Assembly: GCF_004924335.1 (NCBI RefSeq)
Contig: NZ_CP024633.1
Coordinates: 1,302,001-1,366,000 of the forward strand
Direction of reading: 5' to 3'
Length of the DNA: 64,000 bases
DNA from: Mycobacteroides salmoniphilum
Lineage (GTDB): Bacteria; Actinomycetota; Actinomycetes; Mycobacteriales; Mycobacteriaceae
Made by a program: the position numbers and the translations under genes. Positions 49,307 to 64,000 of the stretch are shown in pieces (position 1 is the stretch's first letter; the number at the start of each line of letters is the position of its first letter). Under the pieces are notes generated by a model that ran no database searches, was not told the origin of the DNA, and saw only the letters and a program-made list of their open reading frames with translations.

Positions 49307-51117
49307 TGGTTCGCGCTGACGGTTTGCTTGATATCGACGATTGCCTGGATGCCGACGGAAACGTCGCACTACCACCTGGCACGACACTGATATCCCTCAT
49401 CGAGCGCAACATCAGGAACGTCGGGGACACCGTTGCCTATCGTTACCTGGACTTCACCACCTCCGAAGAGGGCGCCCGCATCGAGCTCACCTGGTCCCAG
49501 CTCGGGGTGCGTCTGAACGCGGTGGCCGCCACGCTGCAACGCCACATCGACCGCGGCGATCGGGTCGCCATTCTGGCCCCGCAGGGTCTGGACTACGTCG
49601 TCGGATTCTTCTCGGCCATCAAGGCCGGCGCCATCGCGGTGCCGCTCTTTGCCCCCGAGCTGCCCGGCCATGCCGAGCGTCTGGACACCGCGTTACGGGA
49701 CTGCACGCCCACGGTTGTCCTGACCACGGCAGCGGTGCGCGGGGCAGTCCAGGAATTCCTCGACGGCCTCACCGAGATCCCCGCGCCGACAATCCTGGTC
49801 ATCGACGAGATCCCCGACGATGCAGGGGAGACCTTCGAGTACGTGCATCTCGTGGATGACGATGTCTCACATCTGCAGTACACCTCGGGTGCCACGCGTC
49901 CGCCGGTCGGAGTGGAAATCACCCACCGCGCCGTCGGCGTCAACCTGACCCAGATGATCCTGTCGATCGATCTTCTGGACCGAAACACACACGGCTGCAG
50001 CTGGTTACCGCTGTACCACGATATGGGTCTGTCCATGATCGGCTTTCCGACGGTCTACGGTGGCCACTCCACCCTCATGTCGCCGACGGCATTCATCCGC
50101 CGCCCACAACGCTGGATCAAGGCACTTTCCGATGGATGTAAGGAAGGCCGTGTGATCACCGCCGCGCCGAACTTTGCCTATGAGTACACCGCGCAACGTG
50201 GTGTACCCAAGGCCGGCGCGGACGTGGACCTGGGCAACGTCGTGATGATCATCGGCTCCGAGCCGGTGCGTATTGACGCCATCCGTACATTCGAAAAAGC
50301 CTTTGCGCCCTTTGGATTACCACCGACCGCGTTCAAACCCTCCTACGGTATCGCCGAGGCCGTCCTGTTCATCTCGAATATCGCCCCGGATGCCGAACCC
50401 TCCGTCATCTACCTCGACCGCGAGCAGCTCGCCGAAGGCCGGGCGGTGCCAACCAGCCCCGATGCGCCCACCGCCACCATCCACGTGTCCTGTGGTCAAC
50501 TGGCCCGCAGTCTCGCGGGTGTCATCGTGGATCCGGAGACGAGTAACGAGCTCCCGGACGGGAGCGTCGGTGAAATCTGGTTGCGGGGCAACAACGTTGG
50601 GCGGGGGTACTGGGGCCGCCCCGAGGATACGGCGAGCACATTCCACGCCCGGCTCGGCGAGACGCTCGCGACAAGTCATACGGACAAGGCCAATGCGGGC
50701 GGTGACTGGCTGCGCACCGGCGATATGGGCTTCTACCTGGCCGGTGAGTTGTACGTCACCGGCCGCATGGCCGACCACCTCACCGTGGATGGACGCGGCC
50801 ACTATCCGCAGGACATCGAGGCCACCGTTGCCGACGCCTCGCCGATTGTCCGCCGCGGATACGTCACCGCGTTCACCATCGATAACGGTCTGGTCATCGT
50901 TGCCGAACGGGCCTCGCGCACCGCCACGGCCGACCCGCAGGAGGCCATCGACGCGATCCGTGCGGCGGCCCGCACCCAACACGGCCTGGAGCTCGCCGAC
51001 GTGCGATTGCTGTCCGCGGGAGCCATCCCACGGACCACCAGCGGAAAGCTGGCGCGATGGGCCTGTCGCCGCCAGTACGTGGACGGAACCCTGGGTGTTC
51101 ACGGAGATCCCAGCTAA
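49306..51117 (+). CDS. FadD32-like long-chain fatty-acyl-AMP ligase (FAAL)
   Basis: This 603-residue adenylate-forming enzyme has the ATP loop LQYTSGATRPPVGV, the SWLPLYHDMGL motif, KPSYGIAEA, WLRTGDMGFYLAGELYVTGR and GRGHYPQDIE. The last is the FAAL-type version of the hinge, and the layout is closest to FadD32. FAALs activate fatty acids as acyl-AMP and load them onto polyketide synthases. No polyketide synthase gene is adjacent, so the partner is elsewhere or different. I used GTG 49306; GTG 49273 is an in-frame alternative. It sits 54 bases after tRNA-Leu. Confidence 0.88.
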   Translation: MVRADGLLDIDDCLDADGNVALPPGTTLISLIERNIRNVGDTVAYRYLDFTTSEEGARIELTWSQLGVRLNAVAATLQRHIDRGDRVAILAPQGLDYVVGFFSAIKAGAIAVPLFAPELPGHAERLDTALRDCTPTVVLTTAAVRGAVQEFLDGLTEIPAPTILVIDEIPDDAGETFEYVHLVDDDVSHLQYTSGATRPPVGVEITHRAVGVNLTQMILSIDLLDRNTHGCSWLPLYHDMGLSMIGFPTVYGGHSTLMSPTAFIRRPQRWIKALSDGCKEGRVITAAPNFAYEYTAQRGVPKAGADVDLGNVVMIIGSEPVRIDAIRTFEKAFAPFGLPPTAFKPSYGIAEAVLFISNIAPDAEPSVIYLDREQLAEGRAVPTSPDAPTATIHVSCGQLARSLAGVIVDPETSNELPDGSVGEIWLRGNNVGRGYWGRPEDTASTFHARLGETLATSHTDKANAGGDWLRTGDMGFYLAGELYVTGRMADHLTVDGRGHYPQDIEATVADASPIVRRGYVTAFTIDNGLVIVAERASRTATADPQEAIDAIRAAARTQHGLELADVRLLSAGAIPRTTSGKLARWACRRQYVDGTLGVHGDPS

Positions 51118-51170
51118 CTCATTTGCCTCATTTGTCCCACGTCAGCGAGCCCATTCGCCACGCCCCCGTC

Positions 51171-51192
51171 GGCCCGGTAGGTTTTCCGGGCC
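51171..51192 (+). terminator. Hairpin between the FAAL gene and jetA
   Basis: GGCCCGG (51171-51177) and CCGGGCC (51186-51192) form a perfect 7-bp stem around TAGGTTTT in the 136-base gap. It has no T-run after it. It may end FAAL transcription or be a structure in the jetA leader. I see no obvious -10/-35 pair for jetA in 51118-51253. Confidence 0.4.
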
Positions 51193-51253
51193 AGCGGCTA
51201 TGACGGCCGCGCGGGCCGGGGCACAAGCGCTAGCGATGTGATGGAGGTGTGCG

Positions 51254-56790
<5,537 letters not shown>

Positions 56791-56794
<4 letters not shown>

Positions 56795-57576
56795 CGGCCC
56801 ACGAACTCGGCGGTAGTGCGGGTCAGGAATGCCTGCACGCCCAGGGCGGCGTCCTCCGTGGTGAACAGCTCGCGGATGGTGGGTACAAGCTGTGCCTCGG
56901 CAGCGGCCTCGCCCTCGGCTAGCGCCAACCGGGCATTGCGCAAGGTGGCTTGCACGCCCAGCGGTGCCTGGCGCGCGATGGTGTGGGCGATGGCGATCGC
57001 CTTGTCGACATGCTCGCCGACGGGCACGACCTCCTGCACGATCCCGATACGATGCGCTTCAGCGGCGTCGAAGGGCTCTGCGGTCAGCATCCACCGCATT
57101 GCGTTACCCCAACCGGCAGTACGCGGGAAGCGAATGGTGGCACCACCGAACGGGTAGATGCCACGGTTGATTTCGAGCTGTGCGAACGTCGCGGTCTCGT
57201 CCGCGATCACGATATCGGCGGCGAGCGCGAGCTCGATGCCCAGCGTGAGCACCTTGCCGTGCACGGCGACGACAAGTGGCTTGGACAAATGCGTACCGTC
57301 CACCTGCCACGGGTTGATTCCGTTTTCGGCAGTCAATGACGCGCCGTTCTGAATCTCGGCCGCCACGCTGGCCAGATCGAGGCCGGCGGTGAACATCGTC
57401 CCTTCCCCGTACAGGACCGCGGCCCGCAGCTCGGCATCCGCGTCGAATTCGCCGAATGCCCGTGACAGCTCCTGGAGCATCGCCTTGTCGAACGCGTTGC
57501 GCTTGGCGGGCCGGTTCAGGCCGATTACCAGGACGTATCCGTCGCGCCGGATGCTCAGGGTTTCGTACTCAGACAT
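56791..57576 (-). CDS. Enoyl-CoA hydratase/isomerase (crotonase) family protein
   Basis: This 261-residue protein has the crotonase fold: [16 protein letters not shown], the oxyanion-hole segments [12 protein letters not shown] and [17 protein letters not shown], and [20 protein letters not shown]. The acidic catalytic positions are only partly conserved, so the reaction (hydration, isomerisation or other) is not set. It converges on jetC with a four-base overlap and is divergent from a TetR gene, which may regulate it. Confidence 0.88.
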
Positions 57577-57600
57577 TGACTTCTCCGTCTCGGTAGCGAA

Positions 57601-57622
57601 CTATGTAGAGCAGCATACATAG
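57601..57622. promoter_or_regulatory. Inverted repeat between crotonase and TetR genes (candidate operator)
   Basis: CTATGTA (57601-57607) and TACATAG (57616-57622) form a perfect 7-bp inverted repeat with an 8-base spacer. It lies in the 73-base gap between two divergent genes, one of them a TetR regulator. Size and place suit a TetR operator controlling both directions. Confidence 0.6.
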
Positions 57623-57649
57623 CCTCGTGCCCCTCGGGAAGGACGACGA

Positions 57650-58218
57650 TTGAGCACCCCGCGTGAACGAATGGTGGCCTCGGCCGCCCTGCTGATTCGC
57701 GAGCGTGGTGCCCACGCGACGGCCATCTCCGACGTACTCGAACACAGCGGCGCGCCGCGCGGCTCGGCATATCACTACTTTCCCGGTGGGCGTACTCAGT
57801 TACTCGGCGAGGCAGTGGATCTGGCCGGGGACTACATCGCCGGAATGATCGATGCCACACCCTCGGGGGTAGAGGCTCTGGACACGCTTGTCGCGTCCTA
57901 TCGGAAGCAATTGGTGCGGAGCGACTTCCGTGCGGGATGCCCCGTGGTGGCCGTCGCTGTCGAGGCGGGGGATCCGGAGAGTCCGGCAAGTAATCAGAAG
58001 CTCATCGAGCACTCGGCGGCCGTCTTCCAGCGGTGGATCGGCCTCATCGCAGACAAGCTGGCAGGTGCAGGCGTCGCCCGTGCGCGCGCCGACGAGCTGG
58101 CGATGCTGATGACAACGTCCTTGGAGGGGGCCATCATCGTCGCGCGATCGATCCATGACATCACACCAATCGATGTGGTGCATAAGCAATTACGCACGCT
58201 GATCGAGGAGGCTTTGTC

Positions 58219-58222
<4 letters not shown>
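57650..58222 (+). CDS. TetR-family regulator coupled to a molybdopterin oxidoreductase
   Basis: This 190-residue protein has the TetR helix-turn-helix (about 5-50, ATAISDVLEHSGAPRGSAYHYF). Its C-terminal half includes RKQLVRSDFRAGCPVVAVAVE, which resembles LmrA/YxaF-type repressors of transport or quinone genes. The TTG start at 57650 follows GGGAAGGACGACGA; ATG 57671 is an alternative. Its stop overlaps the ATG of the next gene (58219-58222), so regulator and enzyme are translated together. Confidence 0.87.
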
Positions 58223-60449
<2,227 letters not shown>

Positions 60450-60453
<4 letters not shown>

Positions 60454-61877
60454 CGCACGCGGGCGAGGTACGTGCGCAGGGTCTCCTCGGACTCGGTCAT
60501 GACGCCGATGTACCCGTCCGGGCGCACCAAGACGAGTGTCGACTCCGTGACGTCGTAATCGGTTGACGGCGTGATCCGCGCGACGCGCACATCGTCGATG
60601 TCGATGGTCCGATCGTCGACCGTGAGCACGGTGAAGTGTGTCCCGCGCAAGACGTCGAATAGCCGATGGCCTTCCCGCAGCAGTGCATCCGGTGCGCGGT
60701 CGCCGGCACGTAGTGCCCCGGGAACGGAACGGTCGTCGACGGCCAATGATCTACCGCGATACGTGATGTCCATCTGATGTAGTTGTGGCGCAGGGTCATC
60801 TGAGGGCTCGAAGTTGCGGTGATGCAGATCTGTACTGAGCCCCAGCACCGATGCGGCCACGGGCATTCGTTCCTCTTCATAGGTGTCCAGCAGCTGCGCC
60901 GGGGCGCCTGTGAAGACCGCCGCCAGCTTCCAGCCCAAGTTGTAGGCATCCTGCACGCTGGTGTTCAGGCCCTGCCCGCCTGCCGAAGAATGCACGTGAG
61001 CGGCATCTCCGGCCAGGAATACCCGGCCCTCTCGGAACCTGTCCACCATCCGCGCGTTCACCCGATACAGGGATATCCACCGGAGGTCGCGCAGCACAAT
61101 GTCTTCGCGTCCGGACCGCTGGACCAGAAGGGTCTGCACTGCCTCTAGGGTCAGGGGAGGAACATCGTCGGCGGCCATGCTCGCGACGAACTGATAGTGA
61201 TCACTGCCCGGCAAGTTCCATAGCGAGAAGCGTTCCGTCACCTGACCGCCGCGTGTCAACACGTGACAGAACGTGCCGTCCAACCCCTCGGCCCGTACAT
61301 CGCCGATCAGTGTCCGTTCACTCTCGAAGGTCTCGCCGGCGAAACCGACACCGAGAACCTTGCGTATGGTGCTGCGCCCGCCGTCGGTGCCGACGAGGTA
61401 TGCGGCACGTATCCGATCGGGACTCCCGCCCCGGGATACCGTAACGGTCACTCCGCCGGCATCTTGCTCGAAACCTGTTACTTCACAGCAGAATTCCACA
61501 TCTGTGCCGAGTTCACGCAATCGGCAGAGCAGGATCTCGTCGGTCCGCCATTGCGGCACCATCCAAAACCCCGAGTAGGGAACTCCCGGTCCCGACGGGA
61601 TATGCGAACCCAGCATCTCCAGAAGTGTTCGCTCGGCGACAATCTCGCGTCCGGCGTAGATACGAAATGACGGCATCGCCATACCGCCGTGCCTGATCGC
61701 CTCCGAAACACCCAGATCGTCGAACACCTCCTGGGTACGCGGTGACAACCCCTTGCCGCGGGAGCCCGGAAATAGGCCGGGCGCCTTGTCCAATACCCGG
61801 CACGGGACACCGCGACGTGCCAATTCGCAGGCCAGCGTCAAGCCGGTGGGGCCCGCGCCGGCGATTACCACGGTCAT
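60450..61877 (-). CDS. FAD-dependent aromatic monooxygenase (PheA/TfdB, rifampicin-monooxygenase-like family)
   Basis: This 475-residue class A flavoprotein has the GxGxxG site VVIAGAGPTGLTLACELAR (3-21), the DG motif YLVGTDGGRSTIRK (about 160-173) and the GD motif GRVFLAGDAAHVHSSAGGQG (about 284-303). A thioredoxin-like C-terminal domain (about 380-475) follows. Such enzymes hydroxylate phenols, polyketides or, in some actinobacteria, rifampicin. The sequence alone does not show which. Its start overlaps the TetR stop by four bases. It converges with the molybdoenzyme gene (four-base overlap). Confidence 0.88.
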
Positions 61878-62443
61878 GAAATCGCGCTCCGAATAAGCAC
61901 GATCAGCACATCGTCGACGAGTCGATGGATGAATGCGTCATCGACTGCCTTCACGGTCAATCGGTGCGTGAGCATTGCCTCGGCGACATCGTGAACCAGC
62001 TCGCGGTCAACCCCCGGGGATATCTCACCGCGTGCGATCGACCGCGATAGGGGAGCGTCGAAGGGGGAGAGGCCCGGATCGGCGAGGTGCCGGTTGATGG
62101 CGTCGGCCAGCTCCGCGTCGTGTTCCATCGCGCGGATGAGATCCCCATACAGATTCGGTGGAACCGATTCTGTTTTGCGGCGCACCATGGTCAGCGTTGC
62201 GACAAGATCGCCTCGTAGCGAGCCGGTATCGGGAACCTGTTCGTTGTAGCCCGCGTCGTGCGCATCGAGCGCGGCCTTCACCAGCTCTGCCTTGTTTCTC
62301 CATCTGCGGTAGATGGTCGTCTTGCTGGCATGTGCCTGTGCCGCAACGGAATCTATGGTGAATCGTTCGTATCCGTCACGGGCTAACACTCGCAAGGCGG
62401 TATCGAGTATTGCCGTGGTGCGTGCTTCGCCACGTGGAACCAT
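61874..62443 (-). CDS. TetR-family regulator of the FAD monooxygenase
   Basis: This 189-residue protein has the TetR domain (about 10-58, FTIDSVAAQAHASKTTIYRRWRNKAELV) and a helical C-terminal domain. It is the first gene of a two-gene unit with the monooxygenase. The ATG lies inside a perfect palindrome (62442-62478), so it very likely represses itself and its partner until a ligand, perhaps the enzyme's substrate, binds. Confidence 0.9.
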   Translation of the reverse strand: MVPRGEARTTAILDTALRVLARDGYERFTIDSVAAQAHASKTTIYRRWRNKAELVKAALDAHDAGYNEQVPDTGSLRGDLVATLTMVRRKTESVPPNLYGDLIRAMEHDAELADAINRHLADPGLSPFDAPLSRSIARGEISPGVDRELVHDVAEAMLTHRLTVKAVDDAFIHRLVDDVLIVLIRSAIS

Positions 62444-62478
62444 GACTTAAGTGTACGTTATTCGTACACTTAAGTCAT
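62442..62478. promoter_or_regulatory. Perfect 16-bp-arm palindrome at the TetR start (candidate operator)
   Basis: ATGACTTAAGTGTACG (62442-62457) and CGTACACTTAAGTCAT (62463-62478) are exact reverse complements around TTATT. On the minus strand the first arm overlaps the TetR start codon. A repressor bound here would block transcription and possibly translation of the TetR-monooxygenase unit. No Shine-Dalgarno sequence is present, so the mRNA may be leaderless or begin within the palindrome. Confidence 0.85.
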
Positions 62479-62731
62479 TTCTTGAGCGTCACTCGTGGAC
62501 CGTGGACGGTTGTTTTCGGACGGTGGCATCCACGACGTTATTGCGTGCGGTGACACTGCTCGCGATGCTTGTGGTGGGCAAGATTCGCGGGAAGGTAGCA
62601 CGTCGGTAGGCGGGACCGGACCCCAACGGAGACCGTTGACACCCAAGGTGATTGGGCGTGTGGTCAAGGTGTCTGCGGCGATTCAGGTGCTCGCGCAGGA
62701 ACTGTTGTTCCCGGCGCTTGACGAGGCGTGA
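62479..62731. other. Intergenic stretch without a supported gene
   Basis: Between the palindrome and the MaoC gene both strands have short open frames (62495-62731 on plus, 62470-62667 on minus). Their translations look like random GC-rich sequence and have no convincing ribosome binding site. The plus-strand end (VVKVSAAIQVLAQELLFPA) is the only part with a helical look and could be a decayed gene end. I see no RNA structure here. Confidence 0.5.
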
Positions 62732-63187
62732 CTACTGGTACAGATACACGCTTTCGGCGGCGCACGGCGGCCGGTCCTTGCCCTCGATCTCGTACTTGAT
62801 GCCATAGGTGGCCTCGACGGTGCCCTTATCGCGCAACTTAGCCGACAGCAGCGTGACGTGTCCGCGAACCCGCGCGCCCACGTGCAACGGCGCCGGGAAC
62901 CGCACCTTGTTCACGCCGTAATTGAGCACCGCGTCGTATGACGCGATCTCAAGCACTTCGTCCAGAAATGCTGGAGCAAGCGCGAGCGTCAGGTATCCGT
63001 GCACGATGGTTCCGCCGAACGGGCCGGCCTTGGCGCGTTCGGTATCGGTGTGGATCCACTGTCGGTCACCGGTCGCGTCCGCGAACTCGTTGACCTGTTC
63101 CTGGGTGATCTGAACCCAACTGCTGGTACCCAATTCGACTCTGCCCAGGGACAGCAGCTCCTGTGGTGTTGCCAGCTTGGTGGACAT
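62732..63187 (-). CDS. MaoC-like (R)-specific enoyl-CoA hydratase (HtdZ/Rv0130-like)
   Basis: This 151-residue hot-dog-fold protein has the hydratase-2 motif FADATGDRQWIHTDTERAK (catalytic Asp and His), followed by GPFGGTIVHGYLTLAL and NYGVNKVRFPAPLHVGARV. It hydrates trans-2-enoyl-CoA to the (R)-3-hydroxy form. The ATG at 63187 (MSTKLATPQELL) has GAAGAGGAGTG before it; the 63226 start adds 13 unlikely residues. Rv0130 (HtdZ) is the nearest relative I recall. Confidence 0.9.
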   Translation of the reverse strand: MSTKLATPQELLSLGRVELGTSSWVQITQEQVNEFADATGDRQWIHTDTERAKAGPFGGTIVHGYLTLALAPAFLDEVLEIASYDAVLNYGVNKVRFPAPLHVGARVRGHVTLLSAKLRDKGTVEATYGIKYEIEGKDRPPCAAESVYLYQ

Positions 63188-63312
63188 ACCGCGCACTCCT
63201 CTTCGGGTCGTGGTGCCTGATCGCATTACCGACTTGTCGTGTCGACTGGACCCTTCTTACCCGAGATCGCATGGCTGCCACGGGACAATGCCGAAATCCG
63301 GGGGAGCGCTGG

Positions 63313-64000
63313 ATGCGGGTAATGTTTGCCAACATGAGGTGGTTGGTACCGCTGCTGGTCGGGTCGTTGCTCGCGGTAACAGGCTGCCAACGTGGAGTTG
63401 ACGGAGAGGCAACGGCGGATAGGGGATCCGTATCGGCGGGGCCGATCCAGCCTGCTCAGCTCGATCAACTCCTCACTCCGGCGCAATCGTTGAGCGTGAC
63501 GCCAGGAAAGCTGCTGTTCGAAACCGATATGCAGTCGATTCTGTGGATCGGTGCCGATCCCGCTGAATGCCAGGGGGTCGTCGGATACGGCCGTTATCCG
63601 CTCTTCCCCACGAATTACACGGGGCGAGAAGCCCGGACGCAGACCGATAACCAATACCCGAACCAGCATCAGATCCTGGAGGTATCGGCCACGTACCCCG
63701 GCGATTTTCAGGCGGCGCGGTTCCTCGAATCGGTGCGCGTGACCGTGTCCAAGTGTCAGCTTCCGGTCGCCGCCTGGGGCGATGACCAGAAACGCCATAC
63801 GGTAACGCCCGGTCCAGTGGTTCCTGGTTCGCCGGACATGGTCCGTTGGTCGACGAATCTCAATGGTGATCAATGGATTTGCGAGTTCACGGTGATCGCC
63901 AAGGCGAATGTGATCGCGCAGCTGGTCACCTGCTCGGCGGATCGGTCGATCGACAACAAGACGCTCTCGAACGATCGACTCGCGAAAATCGAGGAGCTGC
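63313..64000 (+). CDS. Lipoprotein with PknH-like sensor domain, 5' part
   Basis: The gene runs off the window after 229 codons. A lipoprotein signal (LVPLLVGSLLAVTGC, Cys at about residue 24) precedes an extracytoplasmic domain. Its paired cysteines (AECQGVVGY, SKCQLPVAAW, WICEFTV, QLVTCSAD) and DFQAARFLESV pattern resemble the PknH_C/sensor-domain family (PF14032) found in PknH and several mycobacterial lipoproteins such as LppH/LpqA types. ATG 63313 has GGGGGAG before it; ATGs at 63322 and 63334 are in frame. Function unknown. Confidence 0.82.
   Translation, partial: MRVMFANMRWLVPLLVGSLLAVTGCQRGVDGEATADRGSVSAGPIQPAQLDQLLTPAQSLSVTPGKLLFETDMQSILWIGADPAECQGVVGYGRYPLFPTNYTGREARTQTDNQYPNQHQILEVSATYPGDFQAARFLESVRVTVSKCQLPVAAWGDDQKRHTVTPGPVVPGSPDMVRWSTNLNGDQWICEFTVIAKANVIAQLVTCSADRSIDNKTLSNDRLAKIEEL

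Noticed and set aside
62495..62731. A 78-codon frame between the TetR palindrome and the MaoC gene.
   Set aside because: No ribosome binding site and no recognisable domain. A similar-sized frame exists on the other strand, so chance is likely.

Overview
The window looks like chromosomal DNA of a rapidly growing mycobacterium of the Mycobacterium (Mycobacteroides) abscessus-chelonae group. Three things support this. The 16S and 23S genes are mycobacterial, and the variable region near 12780-12835 reads like the abscessus-chelonae type as I remember it. A single rRNA operon sits directly behind murA. From 1 to about 48300 the gene order follows the M. tuberculosis Rv1301-Rv1343c block closely, apart from local insertions and losses. 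No phage, IS element, plasmid origin or CRISPR array is visible.

1-10025: the end of a Sua5 gene, then wecA and the complete F1Fo ATP synthase operon (atpI-like, atpB, E, F, H, A, G, D, C), closed by a DUF2550 gene. 10043-17775: a cob(I)alamin adenosyltransferase, then murA and the rrn operon (16S-23S-5S). The operon is driven by four near-identical promoters in tandem ~128-bp repeats and ends at a perfect 13-bp terminator stem. 17830-24474: a DUF4436 membrane protein, a HAMP-linked nucleotide cyclase, the mismatch endonuclease NucS, methylmalonyl-CoA epimerase, FadA4 and a thioredoxin-fold/TPR protein.

24499-34452: a glucan island with glgB and glgE translationally coupled and glgP divergent. 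It is flanked by two paralogous lipoprotein zinc metallopeptidases. 34466-39012: dinG (apparently starting at CTG), pncA, a TetR regulator and pncB, which together look like an NAD-salvage transcription unit. 39127-46534: clpS, an aosR-like gene, a P1-family peptidase, the Mec-CysO-CysM cysteine pathway, a rhomboid protease, murI, a phosphodiesterase-like metallo-beta-lactamase-fold enzyme, rph and rdgB.

46582-64000 is more accessory. It holds an MDR oxidoreductase, two small membrane proteins, a freestanding HTH-LAGLIDADG protein beside tRNA-Leu(TAG), and a FadD32-like fatty-acyl-AMP ligase. Next comes a three-gene condensin operon, jetA-jetB-jetC (mksF-mksE-mksB), with no jetD/mksG nuclease gene beside it. 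Then follow a crotonase, a TetR/molybdopterin oxidoreductase pair, a TetR/FAD monooxygenase pair with a perfect 16-bp-arm operator-like palindrome, a MaoC hydratase and the start of a lipoprotein.

The most interesting items are the jetD-less Wadjet-type operon, the LAGLIDADG protein next to the tRNA gene, the CTG start of dinG, the rRNA promoter array and the two TetR palindromes. All calls were made by reading the sequence and from remembered family knowledge. No database search was run.
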